Source: Acinetobacter sp. ANC 4178 (GTDB taxonomy: Bacteria; Pseudomonadota; Gammaproteobacteria; Pseudomonadales; Moraxellaceae). Taken from it: DNA of 64,000 bases. Below, one piece after another: positions 51,316 through 61,801 of the stretch. The notes beneath the pieces are model-generated. The model had not been told where the DNA came from. It was given only the letters and a program-made list of their open reading frames with translations, and searched no databases. Position 1 is the stretch's first letter. Each line of letters starts with the position of its first letter. The DNA lies in contig NZ_SJOD01000002.1 of assembly GCF_004331175.1 (NCBI RefSeq), positions 496,001 through 560,000 of the forward strand, written 5' to 3'. The position numbers were made by a program, and so were the translations under genes.

Positions 51316-51768
51316 ATGGATGCTCCTTCTGATGCTTTCCTTTGGGTAAAAGCATTACATATCATTGCAGTCGTTTGTTGGTTCGCTGCGCTCTTCTACC
51401 TCCCTCGTTTATATGTCTATCACGCCATGAGCGATGATGCAGTCAGTCATCAGCGTTTTGAAGTGATGGAACGCAAGTTGTACCGCGGCATTATGTGGCC
51501 CGCGATGATTGCTACGCTTATTACGGCACATTTTTTGGTGGATTGGGGCGATGCGACACGTCATTACCATGAAGCATTGTGGTTTTACCTGAAAGTCGGC
51601 TTAGTTGGTCTATTGGTGATTTACCATTTTGTCTGCGGTTATTACCGTAAAAAGCTTATTGGCAATGCACATTATAAATCCCACAAGTTCTGGCGCTTTT
51701 TTAATGAAATGCCGACTTTGATTTTATTTGCTGTGGTGATTTTAGTCGTGGTGAAACCGACGTTTTAA
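51316..51768 (+). CDS. hemJ: Protoporphyrinogen oxidase HemJ
   Basis: HemJ oxidises protoporphyrinogen IX to protoporphyrin IX, the step before heme, in the inner membrane. From the ATG at 51316 (GGGTGA upstream; a TTG three bases earlier is less likely) the protein has 150 residues with four membrane helices and the conserved LHIIAVVCWFAALFYLPRLY, in which His is the heme or substrate ligand. HemJ is the typical enzyme of Acinetobacter, replacing HemG/HemY. It may be cotranscribed with fabB. Confidence 0.9.
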   Translation: MDAPSDAFLWVKALHIIAVVCWFAALFYLPRLYVYHAMSDDAVSHQRFEVMERKLYRGIMWPAMIATLITAHFLVDWGDATRHYHEALWFYLKVGLVGLLVIYHFVCGYYRKKLIGNAHYKSHKFWRFFNEMPTLILFAVVILVVVKPTF

Positions 51769-51781
51769 AATCCGTGAAATG

Positions 51782-51808
51782 AAAAGCCCTGATTAGTTCA
51801 GGGCTTTT
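51782..51808. terminator. Bidirectional terminator between hemJ and the acyltransferase
   Basis: AAAAGCCCTGA-TTAGT-TCAGGGCTTTT is a perfect 11-bp stem followed by T residues, between two convergent genes. Confidence 0.9.
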
Positions 51809-51851
51809 TTATATCTATAAAAATCAACAGCACATCCAAAAATTAGAGCTA

Positions 51852-52955
51852 TCAGCATATCCAAGCTTGACGTATTTTTATATTGAGCGGAGTCGAATAA
51901 TATTTCTCAATCGCCCAACTTAAAATAAACACTGCGATAAAATAAACAGGCAACAGCATCAGCTTTTCAGCCGCTAAAGTTTCTTTTGGGAAATACACCA
52001 CTTTCATTAAACCCAAAACAATTAGGTGAAACAAATACATTTCATAGCTACGCTGTCCAATCCAGACCAAACTCCGTGCAGCATATGAGAAAGGTTCACC
52101 TTTCGGGTCTTGGGTAAAACAAAATATGAGTAACGCCGTAAGTAGCGCAAAGATGCTGATACCCCATGTACTCACCTCTTTGATTGGTGCATAAAAATAT
52201 AAAGCGGTCATCAAAAATACCGTCACTGCAACAATCACTTTTGGATTGTAAATGGCACCTTTAAAATGCTGTGCATACATTGCGGTGAGGCAGCCAATCG
52301 CAATTCCATCAAAACTAGAAAAGTAGTGATACAGATAAGCACCGCTTTCCTCTGCAAAATGTAGCGCGCGAAAATAAGGTGCATACGCGATGATAAGGAG
52401 CAGAAAAACAATAAACCCTTTACCTCGACCAAGCACTAAACACAGTATAGGAAAGGCTAAATAAAAGACCTCTTCTACGGATAAAGACCACAGAACACCC
52501 AAGGCATAATTGACCCAGCCGTATTCAATAATCAATATGTTCATCCAAAAACTAAAAGCAGAAAGGACGGTCACAGCATATGGTACGTCCACATCATTCG
52601 GTGCCTGATTCATGAATGGTCTGAGTCCCAAAGCCCCAAGTATCGTAACCATGAGCACCAGCAACACTAAGCACGGCATAATTCGGGCAATACGACGGAT
52701 ATAAAAATCTTTCAGATTAATCTGCGCCAAAGAACCACTGCGTTGCAAGGTATGCTGGGTAATCAAAAATCCTGAAATCACAAAAAATATGGTCACACCA
52801 TAGTTGCCATTTCTTGCAATCAAAGTACTTAAGCTTTCGCCCGCGATCGGGATACCTAGAAACGTATCGTATAATTTATACGGAATATTGAAATGGTGAA
52901 TCAGCACCAAAAGGATGGACACTCCGCGCAGGATGTCGATTTTATAATTACGCAT
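51852..52955 (-). CDS. Acyltransferase family 3 membrane protein (OafA/YrhL type)
   Basis: The 367-residue protein is a ten-helix integral membrane acyltransferase. Its start contains DILRGVSILLVLIHHFNIPY, with the conserved arginine and histidine, and FVISGFLITQHTL; the last helix is FIAVFILSWAIEKYYSTPL. Family members O-acylate sugars of lipopolysaccharide, capsule or exported molecules. There are no glycan genes around, so the target is unknown. It lies alone with terminators on both sides. Confidence 0.88.
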   Translation of the reverse strand: MRNYKIDILRGVSILLVLIHHFNIPYKLYDTFLGIPIAGESLSTLIARNGNYGVTIFFVISGFLITQHTLQRSGSLAQINLKDFYIRRIARIMPCLVLLVLMVTILGALGLRPFMNQAPNDVDVPYAVTVLSAFSFWMNILIIEYGWVNYALGVLWSLSVEEVFYLAFPILCLVLGRGKGFIVFLLLIIAYAPYFRALHFAEESGAYLYHYFSSFDGIAIGCLTAMYAQHFKGAIYNPKVIVAVTVFLMTALYFYAPIKEVSTWGISIFALLTALLIFCFTQDPKGEPFSYAARSLVWIGQRSYEMYLFHLIVLGLMKVVYFPKETLAAEKLMLLPVYFIAVFILSWAIEKYYSTPLNIKIRQAWIC

Positions 52956-53082
52956 AGACCGTTGTTAGAATTTTAAAGTGCCTTATTAAAAGTTAAACCC
53001 TCTGATTTAAATAGCTTTTATACATAAACTCATACAATTATATAACACTTCATTAGAATCCATTTATTTAGCTCAAACAAAA

Positions 53083-53116
53083 AGAAAGCCCTGCTGATCA
53101 TGATGCGGGGCTTTCT
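53083..53116 (-). terminator. Terminator after cycA
   Basis: AGAAAGCCC and GGGCTTTCT pair around a 16-base loop just past the permease stop. It closes the dad cluster. Confidence 0.75.
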
Positions 53117-53148
53117 CTCAAATATTGCCAGTGAAGGATGCGTTTTAC

Positions 53149-54588
53149 TTAGCCATCGAGTTGCTGTTCTAACAGACGTTTTTTCGCACGCGGTAAATAC
53201 AACACGCGATAAGTAATGGCCAAAATAATGAGCCAAATTGGACTAATGATTAAGGCACGTAAAGTATCCGGTTCTAAGCTTAAAATAACCAAAGTAAAGA
53301 ATAAGAAAATCAATACCACATAGGACATCCACACCCCACCTGGCATTTTAAATTTCGATTGTGCATGTAATTCAGGGCGTAGTTTACGGTAGCGTAAGTA
53401 GCACACCATAATGAGTCCCCAAATACTGATAAATAGAATTACACACAACGAACTTGCCAAGGTGAATGCTTCTACAGTATTCGGAACGAAATACTGTAAT
53501 GCTGCGCCTGCCATAATAAAGAGACATGAAAACAACAAGCCTTTGGCAGGTACAGCTCGGCTAGATAATTCACCCAATCCTTTTGGTGCCTGACCACCTT
53601 GAGATAAACCGTACAACATACGGCTGGTCGAGAACACGCCACTATTCATTGATGACATCACCGAAGATAACACCACCAAGTTCATAATCACTGCTGCACC
53701 GCCAATCCCTGCATGTAAAAACAGGCTGACGAATGGGCTTTGATCCGCTGGAATTTCATTCCATGGTGTTACTGACATGACAATAAATAACGCCAACACA
53801 TAGAATAGAATGATTCGGGTTGGAATAGCATTCACGGCTTTGGGTAAGTTCTTTTCTGGATCTTTCGCTTCAGCAGCCATTGTTCCAATTAATTCCACCC
53901 CTACAAACGCAAAGAGTGCAATTTGGAAGCCTGCCAAGAAGCCACTGGCGCCTTTCGGGAACATACCACCATGTGCCCAGACATTGCTAAAGCTAGCAAC
54001 TGAGCCTTGCGGTGCTTGGAAATGACTGAACACCATAAAGCCACCAATCACAATCAAGCCTAAAATGGCGAGAATTTTGATTAATGCAAACCAAAATTCA
54101 ATTTCACCAAAGAGCTTGACGGTTAAAAGATTCAGTCCAAGGACAAACAATACGCAACCTGCACTAATCAGCGCCTGCCCTATGGGCGTAAACGCCATAT
54201 CGGGCGGTAACCAGAAATTCAGATAATTGATAATCGCCGCAAGGTCAGCAATACCGACCAAGACCCAACCGAGCCAATACGACCAACCGATATAATAGCC
54301 TGCCGCAGGACCAATTAAATCGTGTGCCATATCGATGAAAGATTTGTAATGCAAATTGGACAGTAGAATTTCGCCTAATGCACGCATCAGGAAAAAGAAC
54401 ATACCACCAATAATCATGTAGATAATTAAAATTGAAGGTCCAGCGAGGGAGATAGTTTTCCCTGAACCCATAAATAAACCTGTACCAATAGCTCCGCCAA
54501 TTGCAATCAATTGTAAATGACGATTAGAGAGCTTGCGTTGCAACTCATGGGTTGCTTGTTCAGCTTTTGGCTCACGCATTGTGGTCAT
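53149..54588 (-). CDS. cycA: Amino acid permease, D-alanine/D-serine/glycine type
   Basis: The 479-residue protein is a twelve-helix amino acid/polyamine/organocation permease: LSNRHLQLIAIGGAIGTGLF at the start, the conserved AGPSILIIYMIIGGMFFFLM, FVGVELIGTMAAEAKDPEKN and VPAKGLLFSCLFIMAG. It resembles CycA more than other members and sits with dadA, alr and ridA, so uptake of D-alanine is the likely role. The start follows AAGGATGTTGAGTT. Confidence 0.85.
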   Translation of the reverse strand: MTTMREPKAEQATHELQRKLSNRHLQLIAIGGAIGTGLFMGSGKTISLAGPSILIIYMIIGGMFFFLMRALGEILLSNLHYKSFIDMAHDLIGPAAGYYIGWSYWLGWVLVGIADLAAIINYLNFWLPPDMAFTPIGQALISAGCVLFVLGLNLLTVKLFGEIEFWFALIKILAILGLIVIGGFMVFSHFQAPQGSVASFSNVWAHGGMFPKGASGFLAGFQIALFAFVGVELIGTMAAEAKDPEKNLPKAVNAIPTRIILFYVLALFIVMSVTPWNEIPADQSPFVSLFLHAGIGGAAVIMNLVVLSSVMSSMNSGVFSTSRMLYGLSQGGQAPKGLGELSSRAVPAKGLLFSCLFIMAGAALQYFVPNTVEAFTLASSLCVILFISIWGLIMVCYLRYRKLRPELHAQSKFKMPGGVWMSYVVLIFLFFTLVILSLEPDTLRALIISPIWLIILAITYRVLYLPRAKKRLLEQQLDG

Positions 54589-54765
54589 AACTCAACATCC
54601 TTTTTTAATTCCTTTACATGACTTCACCCAGATCTAGCTCCTCTCGAGCAATAAGATTGATCTAGGGTCAAGCCCTTATCCTTAACAAAGTAATCCTTAA
54701 CCTTCTTAGTTAATCAGTTGATCACTTTGCTCATGACTTACATCCTCCATTCCATGGATGAATAC

Positions 54766-55125
54766 TTACTTTTGTGCCGCAATGACTGCAATTTCGATGA
54801 GCCATTTTGGATTGACCAAATCGGCTTGAATCGTGGCACGTGCAGGCGTTGCATGGTCTTTGAACCAATCAATCCAAATTTCATTCACCACTGAAAAATC
54901 CGATAAGTCTTTCAGAAAAAGCTGTGCTGAAAGAATACGACTTTTATCACTATTGGCTTGTGCCAAAAGTTGATCAATGGTGTTTAATACATCTTGAGTT
55001 TGTCCTGTAATATCCAAATCAGGATTTTTAGGCACCTGACCTGATAAATACACCACGTTGTTAAAAACTGTCACGGCGCTCATTACAGGGGTGGTATTGA
55101 AGCGTTGAATATCCTGTTGTGACAT
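54766..55125 (-). CDS. RidA-family enamine/imine deaminase
   Basis: The 119-residue protein is a RidA/YjgF trimer subunit: LSGQVPKNPDLDITGQTQDV, and ARATIQADLVNPKWLIEIAV with the catalytic-type arginine. RidA hydrolyses reactive enamine/imine intermediates. DadA oxidises D-alanine through an imino acid, so its neighbour alr ten bases upstream makes a clearing role very plausible. Confidence 0.88.
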   Translation of the reverse strand: MSQQDIQRFNTTPVMSAVTVFNNVVYLSGQVPKNPDLDITGQTQDVLNTIDQLLAQANSDKSRILSAQLFLKDLSDFSVVNEIWIDWFKDHATPARATIQADLVNPKWLIEIAVIAAQK

Positions 55126-55135
55126 GATTAATTCC

Positions 55136-56239
55136 TTATTCCTGAATTGAAAAATTGACTCGTGCAGTCACTGCACACATCAGTTCATAACCAATCGTTC
55201 CCGAAGTGGCTGCAACCTCATCAATCGGTAACACAGTTCCAGAACTCGATTGACCCCATAACACCACTTCACTGCCTATTTGCGCATCGGGAATTGGATC
55301 AAGGTCAACGGCAAGCATGTCCATGCTGACACGGCCTAAAGTACGGGTACGAATGGAGTTCACCAACACAGGTGTGCCTGTCGGTGAGATGCGTTGATAA
55401 CCATCGGCATAGCCACATGCCACAATACCCACACGCATAGGTCGGTCTGTGACAAAACTAGAGCCATAGCCAATACTGTCATTTGGATTTAACTGTTGAA
55501 TCGAGATGATTTCACTGCGCAAACTCATACTCGGTTGTAGATTCCAGTCTTGAATGGTATGACTTGGAAAATCTGGAGAACTGCCATACAGCATGATGCC
55601 ACTGCGCGCATAATCGGAACGCAACTGGGTAGAATATCTTAAAATTGCGGCACTATTACTGACCGAACAAGGCCCCGGATACTGTTGCAAAATTTGTTGG
55701 AACACTTGATGCTGATATTCAATCCCAGATTGCCCCTGACGCTCACCATCGGCATCAGAGAAATGCATCATGTGCACCAATTCTTTGACCGAAGCTAAAT
55801 CCTTCAGTTTTTTCCACGCGCCGACATAGTGTTCTGGTGTGAACCCTAAACGATTCATGCCATTGTTCATTTTTAAGAACACTTTGAATTGTGCTGCAAC
55901 GGGAAACTGTTGTAACCATTGAATTTGCAATTCATTATGCACGGTAAAATTCAATTGATACTGTGCACAATCATATAAATCTTGCGGCGAGAAAATACCT
56001 TCCAGTAACAGGATTTCCCCTGTCCAGCCCAAAGCACGAATACGCTTGGCTTCTTCAATATCAAGCAATGCAAAACCATCAGCAGATTTAAATGCCTGAT
56101 ATACGCGCTCAACGCCATGCCCGTAGGCATTGGCTTTGACCACAGCAAAAACTTGACTGTCTGGCATTGCGGCACGCGCAATCGCCAGATTATGTTTGAG
56201 TGCGGATAGATGAATCACCGCAGTAATTGGACGTGGCAT
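55136..56239 (-). CDS. alr: Alanine racemase, catabolic (DadX type)
   Basis: Alanine racemase interconverts L- and D-alanine with PLP. The 367-residue protein has the PLP lysine in FAVVKANAYGHGVERVYQAF (K34), the conserved MHFSDAD and the catalytic tyrosine region DSIGYGSSFVTDRPMRVGIV. Its place between dadA and ridA indicates the catabolic DadX role, feeding D-alanine to DadA. dadA starts 44 bases upstream. Confidence 0.93.
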   Translation of the reverse strand: MPRPITAVIHLSALKHNLAIARAAMPDSQVFAVVKANAYGHGVERVYQAFKSADGFALLDIEEAKRIRALGWTGEILLLEGIFSPQDLYDCAQYQLNFTVHNELQIQWLQQFPVAAQFKVFLKMNNGMNRLGFTPEHYVGAWKKLKDLASVKELVHMMHFSDADGERQGQSGIEYQHQVFQQILQQYPGPCSVSNSAAILRYSTQLRSDYARSGIMLYGSSPDFPSHTIQDWNLQPSMSLRSEIISIQQLNPNDSIGYGSSFVTDRPMRVGIVACGYADGYQRISPTGTPVLVNSIRTRTLGRVSMDMLAVDLDPIPDAQIGSEVVLWGQSSSGTVLPIDEVAATSGTIGYELMCAVTARVNFSIQE

Positions 56240-56283
56240 AACCCTTCTTCCCTAAAGTTCAAACAACTCCCTAAATTCAGGAA

Positions 56284-57543
56284 TTATGCTGCACTTAAAT
56301 AACGTGCAATCGATAGTCCATCAATGCTGATGTCTGGTTTATGGTTCATCACCAAGTCACTGATTAGCTTGCCTGAACCACATGCCATGGTCCAACCTAA
56401 GGTGCCATGTCCTGTGTTCAAGAACAGATTTTTAAAGCGTGTTGCGCCAATAATTGGCGTACTGTCTGGAGTCATTGGGCGTAAGCCAGTCCAGAACGTT
56501 GCATTCGGTAAATCACCGCCTGGGAATAAATCTTTGGTGACCATTTCTAATGTGCCACGGCGGTCATCATTCAATTTCAAGTTGAAACCACTTAGCTCTG
56601 CCATACCACCCACACGGATACGTTGATCAAAACGGGTAATCGCAATTTTGTAAGTTTCATCGAGTACAGTTGATTGTGGTGCAAACGCAGGGTCAACAAT
56701 TGGCACTGTCAGTGAATACCCTTTGACTGGATAAACAGGTAAATTCAATTCAAGTGGTTTTAAGAAATCACGTGAATAACTACCAAAAGCCAACACATAA
56801 CGGTCAGCCGTCAACACTTGACCATTCACCACGACGCCTTTAATTTCGTCACCTTCAACCACTAAACGCTCGACATTTTGGTTAAACAGGAAATTCACAC
56901 CCTTAGCTTTAGCAATCTCTGCAAGTGAATTGGTGAACTTATAGCAATCGCCCGTTTCGTCATTCGGCAAATGTAAACCACCGACCAATTTATCTTTGGC
57001 AAAACCTAACGCTGGCTCTACGCGAGCTAAGTCATCTTTCAATAACAATTCATGTGGCACGCCACACTCTTTTAAGACTTGAATATCACGTTGCACCGCT
57101 TCTAATTGCGCTTCATTACGGAATACCTGTAATGTACCTTTTGAGCGGTTTTCATAGCTAATACCCGTATCTTTACGTAATTCACGTAAACAATCACGGC
57201 TGTATTCCGCTACACGGGTCATACGTTCTTTGTTGACTGCATAACTTTGTGGATTACAGTTTTTCAGCATTTGTGCCATCCACTGTAACTGCCACATGCT
57301 GCCATCCATATTGATTGCTAATGGCGCATGATGCTGAAACATCCACTTGACCGCTTTAAACGGAATGCCAGGTGCTGCCCAAGGGGTCGAATACCCTGGC
57401 GAGATTTGCCCTGCATTACCAAAACTTGTTTCCTCTGCTGGACCTGCTTGGCGGTCCAATACAGTTACTTCTGCTCCCTGCTGCGCAAGATAATATGCAC
57501 TTGCTACACCAATTACACCACTACCTAGAACGATTACGCGCAT
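56284..57543 (-). CDS. dadA: D-amino acid dehydrogenase small subunit
   Basis: DadA is a membrane-associated FAD enzyme that oxidises D-alanine and related D-amino acids to keto acids. The 419-residue protein has the FAD fold [20 protein letters not shown], the signature [20 protein letters not shown] and the closing [20 protein letters not shown] and [20 protein letters not shown]. It starts behind AAAGGAA, first gene of the dadA-alr-ridA-cycA run, and opposite to the Lrp-type regulator. Confidence 0.95.
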   Translation of the reverse strand: MRVIVLGSGVIGVASAYYLAQQGAEVTVLDRQAGPAEETSFGNAGQISPGYSTPWAAPGIPFKAVKWMFQHHAPLAINMDGSMWQLQWMAQMLKNCNPQSYAVNKERMTRVAEYSRDCLRELRKDTGISYENRSKGTLQVFRNEAQLEAVQRDIQVLKECGVPHELLLKDDLARVEPALGFAKDKLVGGLHLPNDETGDCYKFTNSLAEIAKAKGVNFLFNQNVERLVVEGDEIKGVVVNGQVLTADRYVLAFGSYSRDFLKPLELNLPVYPVKGYSLTVPIVDPAFAPQSTVLDETYKIAITRFDQRIRVGGMAELSGFNLKLNDDRRGTLEMVTKDLFPGGDLPNATFWTGLRPMTPDSTPIIGATRFKNLFLNTGHGTLGWTMACGSGKLISDLVMNHKPDISIDGLSIARYLSAA

Positions 57544-57683
57544 TTCCTTTCTCTCACTGCTTCACCAGTTTATTTAACTAGTATATTTCCACATCAATAG
57601 TGAATTTGACTGATTTAACAGGTATAGTTGAGATATATTCATGCCATTTTCACTAAATAAAGGCTAAAAACAGAGAAAAACAT

Positions 57684-58148
57684 ATGCGTAAATTAGACCG
57701 TGTAGATCGCCTGATTTTGGATATTCTGCAAATGGAAGGGCGAATTGCGATTAGTGAACTGGCTTCTCGGGTCAATTTATCTACCACGCCTTGTTCAGAA
57801 CGAGTCAAGCGACTGGAACGCGACGGCATTATCACGGGCTATCACGCGCGGCTTAATCCTGCACTGGTCGATCGAAATTTACTGGTATTTTTAGAGATTA
57901 AACTCTCGGCCAAGTCGGGAGATGTTTTTGATCAAGTCGCACGAGATTTGGTCGAAATTCCTGAAGTTTTGGAATGTCACTTAATTTCGGGTGAGTTCGA
58001 TTATTTGGTCAAAGCACGCTTAAAAGAAATGAGTGCTTACCGCCGTTTACTGGGTGATTTACTCAAAAAACTGCCCTCATCTGCTTCATCGCATAGTTAT
58101 ATTGTGATGGAAGAAATTAAGGAAACGTTGTATTTAGACATGCGTTAA
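57684..58148 (+). CDS. Lrp/AsnC-family transcriptional regulator (DadR-like)
   Basis: The 154-residue protein has the Lrp winged helix-turn-helix (LDRVDRLILDILQMEGRIAI, STTPCSERVKRLERDGIITG) and a C-terminal RAM ligand-binding domain (LVFLEIKLSAKSGDVFDQVA, CHLISGEFDYLVKARLKEMS). It is divergent from dadA with a 140-base spacer, so it should activate the dad genes in response to alanine, as in Pseudomonas and Escherichia coli. Confidence 0.9.
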   Translation: MRKLDRVDRLILDILQMEGRIAISELASRVNLSTTPCSERVKRLERDGIITGYHARLNPALVDRNLLVFLEIKLSAKSGDVFDQVARDLVEIPEVLECHLISGEFDYLVKARLKEMSAYRRLLGDLLKKLPSSASSHSYIVMEEIKETLYLDMR

Positions 58149-58234
58149 ATTTTCGCTAGACCATGCTACTCTCGAATGCATTTTGAATTACTGAACATCC
58201 TTCATCATTATTTATTTTTTGGAATTTTTACATC

Positions 58235-58978
58235 ATGTTGAATAAACTTATGTCGAGCTTAGGTCTACAAGGCATTCAGGTAGATACCCGCATCCATAAC
58301 AATCAACTAGAAGCAGGGCAAGTTCTGAATGGCGAAGTGATTTTTACTGGCGCATCTTCCAATAAAAACATTAATGGCATGTATTTAAAATTAATGACCA
58401 CAGCCGAAGTCGAATCGAACGACTCAGAGTACAATACAAATCTGACGATTGCGGAATGGCATATTAGTGGCGCATTTGAATTACAAGCCAACCAGACCCA
58501 CACCTTCCCGTTCTCAATTCAATTGCCCTTTGAAACACCGTTGACCGATCTGGCTTGTCGCAGCAATAAAACCAGAGTTTGGCTGCATACTTATTTAGAT
58601 GTAGATTGGGGGCTGGATGCCACCGATAAAGACTATCTACAGATTAGCCCGACGCCAACCATGCATAGCTTTATTCAAGCCATGCAACAATGTGGTTTTC
58701 ACTTGGTGACTGCCGATGTTGAAAAAGGGCAACTGCGTGGCAATGGGTTTTACTCGACCCTCGGCTGTTATCAAGAGCTAGAGTTTAAACCTGCGCAGTT
58801 CTTTAGTGGCATCAATGAAATTGAAGTGTCCTTTGTGGCAGAACAGCATCAAACTCACGTGTTATTAGAAGTGGATCGTAAATTTAGAGGCGATGGCTTT
58901 AAAAGTTTTAGCATTCCACATCAACATTCCAATCCCACAGCTTTAGCCAATGAAATCCGCAGAACATTAGGCATATAA
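58235..58978 (+). CDS. SpoOM-family protein
   Basis: The 247-residue protein matches Spo0M-like arrestin-fold proteins: LNKLMSSLGLQGIQVDTRIH, QVLNGEVIFTG, and TFPFSIQLPFETPLTDL. Despite the name, the family is present in many non-sporulating bacteria with unknown roles, possibly in the cell envelope or stress response. It is single-copy here, followed by a terminator. Confidence 0.85.
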   Translation: MLNKLMSSLGLQGIQVDTRIHNNQLEAGQVLNGEVIFTGASSNKNINGMYLKLMTTAEVESNDSEYNTNLTIAEWHISGAFELQANQTHTFPFSIQLPFETPLTDLACRSNKTRVWLHTYLDVDWGLDATDKDYLQISPTPTMHSFIQAMQQCGFHLVTADVEKGQLRGNGFYSTLGCYQELEFKPAQFFSGINEIEVSFVAEQHQTHVLLEVDRKFRGDGFKSFSIPHQHSNPTALANEIRRTLGI

Positions 58979-58982
58979 AACC

Positions 58983-59020
58983 AAGCACTTCACTTTTCAA
59001 CAAGGGAAAGTGAGGTGCTT
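58983..59020. terminator. Terminator between the SpoOM-family gene and the phosphatase gene
   Basis: AAGCACTTCACTTT and AAAGTGAGGTGCTT pair over 14 bases with one wobble around a ten-base loop between two convergent genes. Confidence 0.7.
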
Positions 59021-59037
59021 AATGGATCAATGCTTGA

Positions 59038-59682
59038 TTAAATCAGGTTCAGCAAATCGGCAAAACGTTGAATTCGAGCTTTAGGTTGAGCTGCATCAAG
59101 CTCAACCATAGAGCCATAACCATATTCTACGGCAATGGTTTCAATGCCATTGCTACGTGCGCCGAAAATATCATGTTCTCGGTCACCCACCATCAAACAT
59201 TCTTCAGGCTGAAGCTGTTCTTGTTCAAGAATATAAGCAATTAAATCCCCTTTATTGGTTCGTTCGCCATTTAGCTCACTGCCATAGGGATATTCAAAAT
59301 ACTGTAATAAATCAAAATGATCTAAAATCTGACGTGCATAAACTTCAGGTTTTGCCGTTGCCAAAAACAATCGATAACCTTTATTTTTTAATGCATCTAA
59401 AGTTTGTGCAACATCTTCAAACACGTGATTTTCAAATAAACCTGTGACCGAGAAACGCTCGCGATAACCCAATAAGGCTTGATCCGCCAAAACATCATGT
59501 GGCTCAACATTTAAAATTTTAGCCAAGGATGCTTTCAGCGGTGGACCGATAATCCAGTCAATATTTTCTGACTCAGGAATGGGGTGCCCCACTTTTGCCA
59601 AACCATAACGTGCAGAAGTGGTAATCCCGACTTTGGGATCTGTCAGTGTTCCATCTAAATCAATCAAGATATTCTTAATCAT
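59038..59682 (-). CDS. HAD-family hydrolase (phosphoglycolate phosphatase-like)
   Basis: From the ATG at 59680-59682 the protein has 214 residues with all HAD motifs: ILIDLDGTLTDPKVGI, LFLATAKPEVYARQILDHF, and LMVGDREHDIFGARSNGIET. The cap domain places it with Gph-like phosphatases, but the substrate cannot be told. A longer frame (59766) overlaps the divergent thiD start and is unlikely. It is divergent from thiD. Confidence 0.88.
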   Translation of the reverse strand: MIKNILIDLDGTLTDPKVGITTSARYGLAKVGHPIPESENIDWIIGPPLKASLAKILNVEPHDVLADQALLGYRERFSVTGLFENHVFEDVAQTLDALKNKGYRLFLATAKPEVYARQILDHFDLLQYFEYPYGSELNGERTNKGDLIAYILEQEQLQPEECLMVGDREHDIFGARSNGIETIAVEYGYGSMVELDAAQPKARIQRFADLLNLI

Positions 59683-59749
59683 TGTCCAACCCAATAAATT
59701 ACGCTCGAGACTTCGCTCAAAGTTGCCTATACTATCGCAAATCTCATGA

Positions 59750-60532
<783 letters not shown>

Positions 60533-60551
60533 GTTTTCGCTTTAATCTATA

Positions 60552-60583
60552 AAACCCACAGTTCAAGCAAGCGCTGTGGGTTT
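60552..60583. terminator. Terminator after thiD
   Basis: AAACCCACAG and CTGTGGGTTT form a 10-bp stem with a 12-base loop, between the convergent thiD and NERD genes. Confidence 0.8.
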
Positions 60584-60587
60584 ATTT

Positions 60588-61241
60588 TTATTCACTGTGT
60601 TTGAGCTTTAAATTTTCAATATGTTGCCGATTGGTTTTCCACGACTTTTCGAGTACTTCTTTTTCAATCCGCAATTGAATCCGTTTTAACTTCATTGGCG
60701 GAATCGTTACTTCTTGAAAATTTTTCACATAATCCGTCCAACCTGCCCCACGAAAAACATGCTGTGGCATCTGGGTTTTAAATTCGCAATCTGGCATAAA
60801 TACCACCAGAGAATGAATGAACTGAGGCTCAACAATATCCGATAACACCGCTTCTAACACCTTTTGGTGTTTATAGTTTTGATGTAATGGATTTTGAAAC
60901 TTAAAACTCTTTTTATAAATTTTCTGTGTCCACATTTTTTGATGCTGACTTCCAAAAATCCAGCCTTTATAGTTTTTGGTTTCAATCACAAAAATACCAA
61001 AAGGACTCAGCAAAATATGATCAATTTGTGTGGTCTGGTTTTGCTCATCTGGTAAAGTACAATCATTAAGTAGTGTATAACGATCTTGATCTAAATAAAG
61101 TTTGGCATGAGCTGCAACGGCAAACTCCCCCATTTTTCCTTTTAAATAAGGTTTAAATGCTTTGATGATGCCTATAACGATAAATAGCAATAATATCCAC
61201 CAAAATGTGGACAGTAGTGGCGCGAAAATCTGTGAAATCAT
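60588..61241 (-). CDS. NERD-domain membrane protein
   Basis: The 217-residue protein has an N-terminal membrane segment (LLSTFWWILLLFIVIGIIKA) and a nuclease-related NERD domain (KGKMGEFAVAAHAKLYLDQD, TQIDHILLSPFGIFVIETKN, GWIFGSQHQKMWTQ). NERD domains resemble Holliday-junction-type nucleases, but no activity is proven in this group. It would face the cytoplasm. Confidence 0.85.
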   Translation of the reverse strand: MISQIFAPLLSTFWWILLLFIVIGIIKAFKPYLKGKMGEFAVAAHAKLYLDQDRYTLLNDCTLPDEQNQTTQIDHILLSPFGIFVIETKNYKGWIFGSQHQKMWTQKIYKKSFKFQNPLHQNYKHQKVLEAVLSDIVEPQFIHSLVVFMPDCEFKTQMPQHVFRGAGWTDYVKNFQEVTIPPMKLKRIQLRIEKEVLEKSWKTNRQHIENLKLKHSE

Positions 61242-61278
61242 TTTTGACTAAATATTATAAAGAATTAAGTCATCAAGT

Positions 61279-61761
61279 TTATTGAAGTTGTTCTATTTTT
61301 AAAAGAATCTCTTTATTGTCTAAACCACCTGCAAAGCCCACCAATTTACCGCTTGAACCAATGACCCGATGACACGGTGCAATAATGGAAATTGGATTTT
61401 TACCATTGGCTGCTCCCACAGCACGTACCGCTTTGGGATTGCCCAATTGTTCTGCAATGTCTTTATAACTGCGAGTTTCACCAAAGGGAATATTCAATAA
61501 AGCTTGCCAAACCTGCTTCTGAAATTCAGTGCCTTCAAAATCTAAAGGCAGATCAAACTGCTGTCGGGTACCTGCAAAATATTGCATTAATTGCTGTTGC
61601 GTTTGCAGCAAGATCGGGTGATCGAGCTGTTCCACCAATTCTGCCAAACGAACCCGTTTTGGATTTTCATTTTCCCAAAGTACTGCAACCAACGCGGTAT
61701 CATGCGCAACTAATTTCAACTGCCCAACAGGAGAAGCCATATACATAAATGCAAGTTTCAT
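61279..61761 (-). CDS. ogt: Methylated-DNA--protein-cysteine methyltransferase
   Basis: Ogt removes alkyl groups from O6-alkylguanine by transfer to its own cysteine. The 160-residue protein has the active-site PCHRVIG with Cys130 and the helix-turn-helix RSYKDIAEQLGNPKAVRAVG. It has no N-terminal Ada regulatory part, so it is the Ogt/MGMT form. It lies just downstream of the sugE gene. Confidence 0.95.
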   Translation of the reverse strand: MKLAFMYMASPVGQLKLVAHDTALVAVLWENENPKRVRLAELVEQLDHPILLQTQQQLMQYFAGTRQQFDLPLDFEGTEFQKQVWQALLNIPFGETRSYKDIAEQLGNPKAVRAVGAANGKNPISIIAPCHRVIGSSGKLVGFAGGLDNKEILLKIEQLQ

Positions 61762-61801
61762 TGTCTGCTCCTGCGGTATTTAGAAATAAAAAGAAGACTG
61801 A

